A stretch of DNA of 64,000 nt from Pseudeuparius sepicola (Eukaryota > Arthropoda > Insecta > Coleoptera > Anthribidae), in contig OY987301.1 of the NCBI GenBank assembly GCA_963920635.1, forward strand, positions 15,604,501 through 15,668,500, given 5' to 3'. Each line of letters begins with the position of its first letter. Within the stretch, counting starts at the first letter, position 1. A program made the translations under genes and the position numbers. The notes beneath the pieces are model-generated. The model saw only the letters and a program-made list of their open reading frames with translations. It was not told the DNA's origin and did no database searches. Of the stretch, positions 1 through 19,972 are shown piece by piece.

Positions 1-72
1 GGGGTAATATGATTATTTTATTAACAATTACACTAGCTACAGAAAACGTAATGAAAAAATGTTTATTTTTAC

Positions 73-1365
73 CTCTTTATTCCTATATAATGAATTAATG
101 ATGAGCTTCATCATCCTATTGACTTCAGTTTGAAACGTGAACTTCTCGGCTTTCTCTCTAAGCTCTCTAAGTTGCGCCACATTGAGTCCATCCAATTTAA
201 TTGCTTCTTCTTCTCGCTTGACCACTTCATCATCTGCAAACAGAATAGAACACTTAGAACTCCCTAGAATATTAACTCCAAACTCCCTAGCATAGGTTTG
301 AATATTGATCAAACAAATATGACCGCAAATACAGAAAAAGAAAACGGCAAAGATGGAGGGGAAAAAGAACATTTAAAACCGTTTAAACTTTGCTTTATTA
401 ACAGGTATGTGCCTGGTCAATCGAATATAAAAATTGGGAAGCCTCTAAATATACGTAAGTATACAATTTAAAAAAATTACGATCTGGCTTCAAGAGACAA
501 ACATTTTTCACAATAATGTGCTCCTGTTTTCGATCAGATCTGTTTAGGATTAATTTTTGGGTATATTTTGCAATTTTGCTTTCAACAAAGTATGAGTATA
601 CGTAACATCAGTATCGGTATATCTATTTATTATTTATTTACACCTCGATTTTGCGGCAGTCTGCCACGGGCCTCTGCTTACATCTATTCTGGTAGGAATA
701 CCGAACTCTTGATAGCCAATAGAAAGATTACTACTATAATCGTTAATAAATATCTACATTTTAGCATCATTTTGTAAATACTTTTTTAGCCTCAACTGTA
801 ACTCCAAAATTTTATAAAGACACAACAAAACAAGATGAGGATAATGAAGAATTAATCAGAAAATATTTCCAAAAATTGAAAACGGTTGGGCCTAGAGAAA
901 AATACGATAAACCGATTACGGAATCTCAAAAGTGCGTATCATAATGGACCCCGTAAAAAAATTACGAAGTCCCTTCATATAACTCTGGGGACCCTGTTTG
1001 AAATAATTAACTTTATCAAAATTGTTTCATTATTTCAGATATGGGTGGTATCGAATTAAACTAACAGACACAGACAAGTCAGACAGAAGATTCAATTTCC
1101 ACAAAAATACGAATATTATTGTAATAGAGCACTTGATGAACTATGCAAAAATTAGGTAGCAATGTAAATACCTGTTCTCGAGCCTTCTCTGCTGGCACCT
1201 AAATCTAATTCCACTTTTTCTATAGTTCCTTCACCAGTCTCGTCGGCTTTTGCAAACCCTAGAACAATACGAAAAACATGTTAAAAAGTTGATTATTGTA
1301 ACCACATATTATTTATTACCTATAAGCATAAATCCTGCTACACAAATAAATAATAACTGCTTCAT
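73..1365 (-). CDS. Gp93: Endoplasmin / Gp93 (HSP90B1), 5' part of gene
   Basis: ER-lumenal HSP90 chaperone that folds secreted and membrane proteins. Three coding exons are visible on the minus strand: 1365-1320, 1258-1172 and 233-73, joined in phases 1 and 1. Exon 1 is a signal peptide ([15 protein letters not shown]). Exon 2 holds the acidic linker ending GASREGSRT. Exon 3 reads through [15 protein letters not shown] and [15 protein letters not shown] to NSLYRNKE, the start of the HSP90 ATPase domain and a near-invariant endoplasmin signature. Donors are GTAATA, GTATTT and GTAAAA. The next exon, which should begin IFLRELISNASD, lies beyond the left edge, so the gene is partial. A complete gene on the opposite strand (CFAP144, 319-1159) lies in its second intron, except that its first exon starts only 86 bp beyond exon 3. 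Identification is very secure from family knowledge. Confidence 0.95.
319..1159 (+). CDS. CFAP144: Cilia- and flagella-associated protein 144 (FAM183 family)
   Basis: Small ciliary axoneme protein, a microtubule inner protein in the vertebrate family. There are three exons: 319-454, 790-931 and 1039-1159, phases 1 and 2, giving 132 aa; human FAM183A is about the same length. The ATG at 319 is the only in-frame start, because a stop lies at 265. The C-terminal half shows the family pattern GPRxKYxxxxTExQxxGW (here [18 protein letters not shown]), followed by [15 protein letters not shown], matching DRRLNHF in the vertebrate protein. The N-terminal exon ends with a basic KIGKP segment. The gene lies inside intron 2 of Gp93 on the opposite strand. 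Its stop codon is only 12 bp from Gp93 coding exon 2. The exon joins are my own and phase-consistent. The family call rests on remembered alignment, not a search. Confidence 0.8.
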
Positions 1366-1660
1366 TTTTGCCATTTACTTATTAATAATTAATATTATTA
1401 TAATCACATCCAGTATCCACTCATTGAAAATTTCAGGCGACCGATCACAGAAGCACAGATTATAAGAGACCGGAATGAAGTGTCAAAACTTCTTGTCAAA
1501 TACACATTTCAGATGACGCGTCTACCAATCGGAAATCCACACGCCGAGCACCGTTGCTTAGATACCGCGCTTGACCAATAGCGTCGGGCAGAGTCAGCAT
1601 TAAATCCAACTGGCGGGGTTCGATTGGTCTGCATAAGGGCAATAAAATAGGAGCGGGAAA
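1366..1660 (-). promoter_or_regulatory. Gp93 promoter region with CCAAT boxes and an ERSE-like site
   Basis: The 300 bp upstream of the Gp93 start codon holds CCAAT boxes at 1525-1529 and 1575-1579 (plus) and 1623-1627 (minus). The first reads CCAAT-N9-ACACG (1525-1543), one base from the ER stress response element CCAAT-N9-CCACG. GRP94-type promoters are known to use such elements for unfolded-protein induction. A TGACG core lies just beside it at about 1514. A TATA-like TTATAAT on the minus strand lies near 1459-1465. The element calls are by eye. Confidence 0.45.
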
Positions 1661-1800
1661 ATAGGCTTATTTCAAATTGGGAATTATTTAATCTGTGGCC
1701 GAGAAGCCCAAAGGCCCAAGGCACCCAACTCCCAAGGTTTTCTGTGGCCCGAAGCGACAGCCGGCGCTCAACCTTTTCCCCTCGAAATTTTACCTAAACA

Positions 1801-3347
1801 TGTAGGGCAAGCTCAGAGCGTTGAATGAGGGAATAATCAGTCTATAAGATTTTTAAATATATACAGGGTGTTCCAGTTGTTTAGGACAAACTTTCACAGG
1901 TGATACATAAACTCAATAAGATGGGTTGCTGCAAAGTGCAAAGTTATCGGATCCAATGACTTTGGGTTGCTGGTTGCTCTATAAACATAGGTCTTAAAGT
2001 TCTTCGTAACTGAGATACGATCAGAGAACAATGTTCTCTGATAGGATACTCTTGATTTTTTTTTTTGTATAATAATGTCACTGTTTCACCACATTTTTTT
2101 TATTTTTGTAATATCAACATAAAAATAAAGGTTCACTTAATTTTTTATGGTGGGATAATAATTATAACATCAAAATTTACTCACAATATAATCTTTATTA
2201 TTAATACCAACATTATTTTTTCTTTAAGCGGTACTTTTTACGTTTTCAACACCTGTACATTAATATTGCTAACACATACTTGCATTAAAAACAATAAACA
2301 AAAATAAAAATTAAATTAAATCAGCCAGATGGTTCAACGATATCTTTTGTATTTTAAAACTTTCCTTCTATAAACAAACTAAGCTCTGTACGAATTTACA
2401 TTAGAAGCTTGCAATTATTTAACAATAAAATTGTCATCTAATGATTTTCTAAGTCCCAAATTAAATTAATATCCTTATACTTACAAATTCATAAGCATCA
2501 AACACAAACTATAAGGTTTGAAGTATAATAACTACTAGGGCAATAATACTAAATAAATACATAATATATCACATATTTAAAGAATGTTTTATACATGGCT
2601 GTATTTTGAATAGAAAATGCAATATAAATATAAATAAAATAAATAAGACAACAGAGGATAGGTATGTCTGAAACAAATTTCACAAATTGTACAAAAAGTA
2701 GTGATATTTGCATTCATTCCTAGTGACAAAAGTGTATTTTTATTGTAACGGAGTGCAATGAGATAATGTCAGGCACGACGAAAGTCTTTATGGCTGTCTG
2801 TATTTTTGTTTGTAGACTTTTGCAATTTATGCCTTTTATTTTTTTTTTGTTTCTGTTTTAGGATTCTACAAACAAACTATATTAATATTATTTTATTACT
2901 ACATTATTACAAGATGTGTAAGTGCAATTTTTTGGATAACGTTATTGTTTTTTAGTAGGTACATTGTGAGTATAATAATGTTCATATTATGGAGTTATCA
3001 ATAATCATTGTTCAGTTACAAAAAGTGCCTGTCATCTATAAGGATCTAATACATCATTAGTGTCATTATTCGCCGATTGTGGGTATTTGCAAAAAATAAT
3101 ACTTTCTATCCTTTAGAGGCTAGAATCGGTGGTCATCTTGTATCAAAAACGGCTTTGATTGTTGATTCGAATATACTGTTCACGCAGAGCACAAGCTAAC
3201 CCGAAAAGTTAAACAAACCTCAGCTGTGAACAGTTTCTACTTTCCTTCGATCGCTTGGCGTAGACACACTTTCAAGATAGTGGTAGTGGTTTAATTTCAG
3301 AATTACCTACCATCAATGTTGAAATTAAAAATTTACATTAATTACAG
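1801..3347. other. AT-rich intergenic stretch without a recognisable gene
   Basis: A solitary TACAGGGTGTTCC terminus starts at 1864. It looks like one end of a foldback element whose partner is not nearby. The rest is very AT-rich with no convincing coding exon. Upstream exons of the gene at 3348-3716 may be hidden here, but I could not place them. Confidence 0.4.
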
Positions 3348-3716
3348 AATTTGAGCTACACTTGGAATTTTTATCTAGTAAACAGTCTAAAGGACAAGAT
3401 GTGGTGGACGAACATAAGGCCAGGTAAATTATTTCTGGGGTTTCTCAATTCTTTAGACATTAAACAACTCAAATTATGTAGATTACACACAATAATCTCG
3501 TGTTGAGAAATGCTAGCTAAAAATAATTTCATTTTTAGCGGATTAAAAAATACTCAAAAAAAAAAACACTCTATGCATGGCATTATTTTTGTCATGTCAG
3601 AAAGTTCACAAGCCAATCAAATACAAGAAAGGTATCAGAAACACTCAAGAAGTCAAATTCAACCAATTAGATTGACAATGACTGGTTGTGATTTATTTGG
3701 AACAGGCCTATATTAG
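3348..3716 (+). CDS. Last two exons of an unrecognised gene
   Basis: Two exons join in frame. Exon 3348-3423 follows a TTACAG acceptor, reads FELHLEFLSSKQSKGQDVVD and ends AG|GTAAAT. Exon 3539-3716 follows TTTTTAG, reads SGLKNTQKKKHSMHGIIFVM through SRSQIQPIRLTMTGCDLFGT and stops with TAG at 3714-3716. Phase is 2 to 2. Codon use looks coding, and an AATAAA lies near 3899. Upstream exons and a start codon were not found. I do not recognise the protein. The only features seen are a lysine-rich stretch and a polar, helix-like middle. It could also be a decayed exon pair. Confidence 0.4.
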
Positions 3717-4418
3717 TGTGGAACCAATGTGGTATGCTAATTATGTAAATTTTGTTGGTTTCATCACAACATAAAAAATAGCTAGAGCTCTTGATGTTTT
3801 TTGTTTGCATATATGGTTTAAAATTTAAAATTTTATTTCATCTTTTAAATGATTCACGCGGGATTCGCAGGACGTAATTTTTTTATTTTTTGACTTGGAA
3901 ATAAAGTGTAAAGTGTACAAAAGTTGTAAAATATTTGCCTGCGAGTCTAATGAAACTATCATGGTATAATGGTATAATTTTTTCATCAACAGCCGCCTTG
4001 TTTTTGAGTTACAGTTTAAATTCCCAAAAATTGTAATGTTTTATTTTTATTTTTTCAATCTTTAAAGACATTTTTTATATCTGCCACAGTTTTATATCTG
4101 CCACAGTTTTACGGAAAAATCATTTACTGATAAAATTATTTCATCAAAAAAGGCATTTTAGATTTTCATTTGGCCAGTACTGACGAGAACCTGACTAAAA
4201 TCTAAAATGTCACAGTAATTCAACAAAACCATAATGTCATTCATGGAAAACTATTTTGCTACAAAATTTTCTTTTAAAATCGAAAGTGAAATCATCGATA
4301 AAATTACATATTTAGAAGCTTGCACAAAGTGGTTTTTGTAAGTCACTTTTTGATTTTCTCAACCATAACAACCTAACCTCTGACCGAATAGAAATCTAAA
4401 GGTGTCAACTTTTTTAAT

Positions 4419-5037
4419 TAAATATTTTTTCTTGAAATCGGCAGTGAAGTGTCCCAAAATCGTCATTAAAAGCTCAGAAATCGGCACTGAAGTAACCCAT
4501 TATTGTACGATTTTTTTAATAAGTAGGCCTTGGCGAGATGTATACATCAAACGTCAGACGCGGAGCCACCGCCCGTCAAAAGTGACCAAATATTCAAAAC
4601 CCGGCCAATCAATTTTTCTTACACATTGCGAAATTGTTACCTATAGCAGCGCAATCTATCAGTATAAATATTTTAGTAGGTTTGAATATCAACAGATTTA
4701 TTATGGAGGCTGCCCAACAAGCAGCAGTTTGGTTTTTCTTTTTCTGTTCGAAGTCGACGTGTCTTTGTCATACTTGACCTAGGTAGAGCGATCGTCATAG
4801 TCAAGCAACGCCGCGCGTAGTCGGTCCATGGACGTGTGATTCCTTATTATTATTTTCTTGAATAATAAAACATTTTTTTTTCCGATTTCAAAAAAAAATA
4901 TAAAATATATAATATGTACCTTGGCACTGAAGTTCTTTTTATGACTCATGTGGTTTATTTGCCTCGGCCAGAGGCCTCGGCAACTAAATTCCACATCATA
5001 AAAAGTTGAACTTCAATGCCTTGGTACATAAATAACT
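4419..5037. repeat. Interspersed repeat, copy 1 (second copy 20526-21122)
   Basis: About 600 bp that matches 20526-21122 closely in the same orientation, from TTTTTCTTGAAATCGGCAGT to CCTTGGTACATAAATAACTA. The last 120 bp of both copies folds back: CACTGAAGT...TTTTTATGACTCATGTGG pairs with its complement before CCTTGGTAC. A shorter related hairpin ending CCCTTGGTAC is at 51448-51525. It is a nonautonomous element of unclear class. It carries a few spurious short reading frames but no transposase. Confidence 0.7.
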
Positions 5038-7013
5038 AGTACTCACGTTTCGAAAAGGAGTTATGTCTGAAAATCAAATTTGACGTGCAACTGTGGCAGT
5101 TACAAAAAAATTTCGAGACAATTTTTGCTTAGAATAAAAAAAGTTATCCAAGTGCATAAAAGAAAATTCTGTGGATAGCAGTATTAGTATTTTTCTTGTT
5201 AAAACAAATGCAGTGTATATCCATATGTCCGCCACTGGCTATTTGGGGAACACTAGATCAAAGCATGCTATTTACCAAATTTCATTTTAATATCTTCAAT
5301 GGTTGGAAAATAACAAGATAAAACTTTAAGACTTTTGAGAATTAAACGACCTACTAAAAAAAGGATTTTAGCCGATTTTTTCCAAAAATTAAAAACTTTC
5401 CGATGGAAAAATCCATTGTCTCCACACTACAATAATCATTCTCTTATGATGTGGGTTTAAATTTAGACAGGTTTTGTAATTAAAACAGGCTATTCAACTG
5501 TAAACACATAAAACCTAGCTGTGCTAGCAATCTCAAACACAGAACCCAGAATTTCAGGCAAATATCTTGACCTAGAATTGCAAATTTTAAGGTTTATGAC
5601 TTTGTTCTGGTGCTTAGAGTAAAAAAAAACCTTAGGAAGGAGTGTCTTTGGGATTAACGCATGACCGGGATGAAGTGGGCATATTGCAGAATGCTGTCTC
5701 AGGCTAACACACAAAATCTAACGGTTAAATTAAACTTAACGTGTAACAGCCTACCTAAACCTACCTAAATAACCTCGATGTGTAGCCCCTACTGTCCAAC
5801 CATTTTAGAGTAATAATTATCATTCTTGAAGTTTATGCGAGAGTTAAAAAACTAATAAACATGTCTTATAACTTTTAAAACGTGATTTATAACGTGAAGA
5901 AATATCAAAGCACTATACTCAAATTATTTTAAGAAGTCCTTACTGGGACTGTCAATTGGTAATTTCGATATCCTAAGTTGGCATCAATGCAGTAAAAAAC
6001 GAGTAACAGTAACGAGCCCATTTGCACTAATAACACGAAAAGTAACATGAACAAGAACAACACAGATGACGGTAAAACTCATGAAACATAGAAAACCCGC
6101 GAATATTTTCATTACCGAATGTTTGAACCAGTTTGAACGATCTGGAAAACCTTCACTGTCACTTTGACACACCGAGCTAAATTTGCCTGAGTCCGCCCAT
6201 AGACGCTGCCAAAAGCAACTGATTATTACAAAATACCAAAAGGAAAAGTATTTCCATGACGTTTGAAATTATTATTAAAATGAGTTGTAGTCATAGTTAT
6301 TTTTATTTATAGCGGTATAATCGTAATTGCAATAGGGTTTTTATTTTATTATGCTCTTTTTTTCGTATCACTTGGGTAACTTTTCACATCATAATTCAAT
6401 GGGTGACGTCATTAACTGGTTGAGACACATATACCAATGTTATACCCATGGTTAACAGAAAATTCCTAGGGATTTTGTGGAGAATGTCATCTGACAAAAT
6501 CGGGACTTCTTACAGTAATCGGGGTATACACACCATCATCTCCAATGTCAAAATAACGAGTCATTCTTGGAGTCTAAAGATGGCTATTTCCATTGCATGC
6601 ATTTTAATTGCCCGTAGAGCGTGGACTCCTTCCTGTTTTTTTTTTTTTCAATGTTCGGGAGAGATTTAAACCCTAGTTTGGTGCACAAGTGGGTTATCCT
6701 TCAAATAACATAGTTTTGCAAAATAAAGTACTACTTTTTGACCATTCTTTCCCCATAATTTGCCTATCGACAATTTGCTGTTAGATACACCACATCCCAA
6801 AATTCCCCTTCAATCATACATTACCTATATCAGAAATCTAAAATATAAAGCTCGACCAGCTCCGTACACAAATCCACCTGGATAAACAATAAATATATCG
6901 AAACTTTACAAGACTTACAAGACATTATTTTACAGTGTCTGACTAAAATACTCTAGCAATTGACTACACTTCCGCCGGGATATTGCTATTGGTGGCCGAG
7001 ATTTCCTCTTATT
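5038..7013. other. Intergenic stretch between the 4.4-kb repeat and NSF
   Basis: No recognisable gene. A minus-strand reading frame at 5984-6172 contains a hydrophobic run (MKIFAGFLCFMSFTVICVVL). It could be a signal-peptide exon, but it has no clean donor and no partner exons. The stretch just right of 6700 is likely NSF 3' UTR and flank. Confidence 0.35.
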
Positions 7014-16335
<9,322 letters not shown>

Positions 16336-16680
16336 TGCTTGATGTCCGTAAATATGAAATTAAATGGAGCTTCTGTGGTGCAATGCAGTCGCCAGTAGCG
16401 CAAAGGGATTCGAGATCAATATTTTGATTTTCTCTTTTGAAGGACTTTGTTGTCAAGTCAAGGGAGGAAAATTGTGAGGTTAGGTTAGATTTTGGACAGA
16501 ATTTGACAGAAAATAAACGTGTGGATTAGTGGAAGTGGAGGGGAAACATTTATAGACAACATTTTTATGTTCCACTAATCTATGCAACCATACATACGAG
16601 TCAGGAAACTCGAGAAGCCCATACTGTGCCCGCCAAAAGTCTACACGCTATAATAGCAGAAATAATAGGGTACTTTTGAT

Positions 16681-17180
16681 TATAGACCGGGAGATAGTGA
16701 CAGATTTAAAAAACTGAATTTTTATTTATTCAGAATTTTTATTTATTCGGAAAATATGCGTCTTGATATGATTTTAGTCAGGCTGCCCCAACGAGTTCAA
16801 AATAGAAAATTCCTCGAAAAACCATAGGCATATACCGTGACGTGAACTTGTATTTTAATTTTTAATAATTAATTTTTCCACGCCAATGATGAATGACAAG
16901 TATGCCAGTTCTTGTTATGAAACTGCTGAAAAAAGGACCAGCCTGTTCAAAAACGTGGGAAATTCAAGTATTAAAATACAAGTTTACGTGACACTATAGT
17001 ATAACCCTTTGGGTCCACCTAAACGGTATGCCTATATGGTTTTCCGACGAATTTTCTATTTTGAACTTCATTATAAAATACATGGCAGCCTGACTAAAAT
17101 TATATCAAAACGCATATTTTTAGAATAAATGAAAACTCCGGCGTTTTTCATGAAGAACCCAGGATGACTATTGACTTTCT
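16681..17180. mobile_element. Truncated copy of the AGACCGGGAGA foldback family
   Basis: The left end TATAGACCGGGAGATAGTGA and the interior (GATATGATTTTAGTCAGGCT, then the CCATAGGCAT segment) match both arms of the full element at 22129-22983. The right arm stops short, at the TCATGAAGAACCCAGGATGA segment. It lies upstream of NSF. Confidence 0.6.
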
Positions 17181-17888
17181 GTTATACCGAAAAAATAAAG
17201 CTTGCATCACGGGACCACTTACTTGTTTATCATTTATTTTTAACGCGGTGTGATAAAACACCTATTATATTTTTTTTACATCGTCGCGTCTACCATCGCC
17301 TTTGAAATACTGAGGCAACACAGCACTTCTGCGAACGAGTCGGCTGACAAAACCAGTTAGCCAACGTGTTTTGTGCCTGTTTCTATAGTACGTAAAGTTA
17401 ACTGCGTATTTGGGCTACCATACAGACCTCATTTTTTAGGCCGCTGACAAGTTTTTTCCGCCGGCTCAGAGAGCTCAATGGCGTTTCGTATGTTCGGGAG
17501 TTAACGTGTGCAAAATGAGTAAACAGGGAAGAACGTTGCGTTCTCAAGCACGAGAAATAATTGCCAATGTTATAAGGGTTTGCCTTCCTCCATAATCTTA
17601 GGGAATAATATTAACAATAAATAACAATTATATGCAAATTAAGTCGGTGAGTTACACAGAATTGAGCTACGCCCCTGAACTGTGACTAATTATATAATAT
17701 TTGCGAGTTCTTCCCCCTTACGTCGCACGCATTCTGCCGTAAGGAGGACTATAAGAAATATATATAATATAACGGCCCTCCTAATAAATTACGAGCGCCG
17801 CATCACAGAATAAATAGCGCTGCAGCTGCAGGCTATATATTTTGTGGTCGTATATAATACGAATTTATAACAAAAAGAAGAGTCGATA

Positions 17889-18662
17889 TACAGGATGATT
17901 TTTTTAGGTCTACTACCGCGATTTTCTCGCTCATTTTGCGGCCTACAAAAAAAAAACGTAAGAAACAAAAATGTGGCACTTTTGGACAGCTAAGTGGTGC
18001 TGCAAAAGAAATCGGCATCCATGGCCAACTTGTCGCGCATTATTAAAAAAACCTCAAATTGAGCAAAACTATCAATGGCCGTGGAATGTTTATTTTAAGA
18101 GACAGGAAAACTTTTGTATTGAAAATTGATGGCACTGAGAAGCTTTATCCACCCAGGTGCTCAGATAGTTTCAACAAATTACACAGGGTCTTCGGCTCTC
18201 TTGAGGCCATGAAAATTTTTGTCGATTTTAGGTTTGTGTAGTACACCGCGAAAAGTTAGGTATGGAGGCCCATTCCATTTTTAATGTTGTCTCGCTGAAC
18301 AAAATTGCCATAATTTGTTTTCTTACATATTTTCTGTGCGGCCCAAAATAAGCCGAAGACCCTATGTGTAATTTTCTGAAACTATCTGAGTACCCTTTTG
18401 CATAAAACTTCTTAGTGCCATCAATTTTCAATATACAAGTTTTTCTCTGTCTCTTAAAATAAACATTCCACGGTCATTAATAGTTTTGCTCAATTTGAGG
18501 TTTTTTAATATTGGGGGACAAGTTGGCCATGGATGCCGATTTCTTTTGCAGCACCACTTAGCTGTCCAAAATTGCCACATTTTTGTTTCTTACGTTTTTT
18601 TTTTGTAGGCCGCAAAATGAGCGAGAAAATCGCAGTGGTAGACCTAAAAAAATCATCCTGTA
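17889..18662. mobile_element. Palindromic MITE, TACAGGATGATTTTTT family
   Basis: Two arms of about 340 bp are near-perfect inverted copies, running from TACAGGATGATTTTTTTAGG to the complementary end, with TA on both sides (17887-17888 and 18663-18664). There is no transposase. Diverged family members lie at 27127-27494 and 46741-47091. TA targets and the terminal sequence suggest a Tc1/mariner-driven MITE. Confidence 0.75.
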
Positions 18663-19972
18663 TAGTATCAAAGATCTAGTCTTTGATAGTGTCAACACAG
18701 CCAGAAATTTTTGATTCTCCAAAAATGTTGTTATAATTATTTATTTGTTATTTAAAGTAGAGAAAAATGTCTCAAAATAGCAAGGATACCTTTTCGGTTT
18801 AGAACAGCTCGTATATAATTATTAGGTAGGTAGGTAATTAAAACAGCAAACTTATTGTATGAAAAATAAAGATATTATTTTGAAGAAATAATAGTTGTTA
18901 ATACTCGCTTCAAGATGTCAAATATATACGAATTTCTAAGTGACTATTTTTACTTTTTTTTCTTTTGAATATATTATTGTTTATTGATTTTTTGACTTTG
19001 TTGTATTTCTACTGTGCCGAAACATTAATAAAGTACATTTTTGTCCAACCAGAGGAAAATACTGCACTATTTTATGTCCACCCTGATTTTTTGCAATAAA
19101 AGTGCTTCAAATAAAAAACTGTAGGAACAATCTGGACTATTTTCAACTTTCTTAATTTTTGCCGTGAAATTGGTTGCAAATCGTAGAAACATAATCCATA
19201 AATAGTACTTGAGACGACAAAAGACATTCACCTGCAAAAATCAGATTTGAAGCTATTCTGAAATTGTCAGTATATAGTACGAATATAAATGTCTATACCT
19301 ATGTGTAATGTCTAGCCTATGATTTGTCTATGTTACGCCCTACAGTTCTCAGAGACGAACTAAGATATTTGTGTAGGCAGTTCTCACAGACCAACTACGT
19401 AGTTGTCCATTATACCCTTGTTTATAAGAGAGACTATAAACCAGGATGATACTTATCAAGGGCGGCGCCAGCCAATGGGTTAGAGGGGGGCAAGATGATA
19501 TTATGTACCCCATTTCAAAGTGGTACACCGCGGCCAAATTTTTATTGATGACTTTTGCACACCAGACGGCGTATCGATTATCTTGAATCCCCAATACGTA
19601 GGTACAAAAAAAAACTTAATGAATATTAATTTTCTTGTGAATTTCTCGAGTTTAAATAATAAGTGACCTGGCTGGCATTTGGTAAAAAAAATCCAGTTTC
19701 TAGGGGGGGGGGACAGCTGCCCCTCCCTGCCCCCCTTGGCGACGCCCTTGATACTTATAACCAATGTAATTAGTGGCTATAGAGGCTACAACTAGAAATT
19801 GGAGAGGAAAATTGTTATTATACGTTGGAAATCGAAATTATACACAATAATAAAAACAAAATTACCTATATTATATTTTTCTTATTTAATCCGAATACTT
19901 TTAGATACTATAAACCACAAACACATGCATGCATAAATAAACTTAGTTATTTAAAAAGCGAAACTGTCTATT
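18663..19972. other. Intergenic stretch between NSF and SMP-30 gene A
   Basis: No coding exon recognised. A G-rich run around 19700-19740 and a short CTCAGAGACG segment near 19345 stand out, but neither forms a clear element. It probably contains the 3' flank of gene A. Confidence 0.35.

Noticed and set aside
5984..6172. Membrane or signal-peptide protein on the minus strand
   Set aside because: The hydrophobic frame lacks a convincing donor and partner exons. AT-rich DNA commonly gives such frames.
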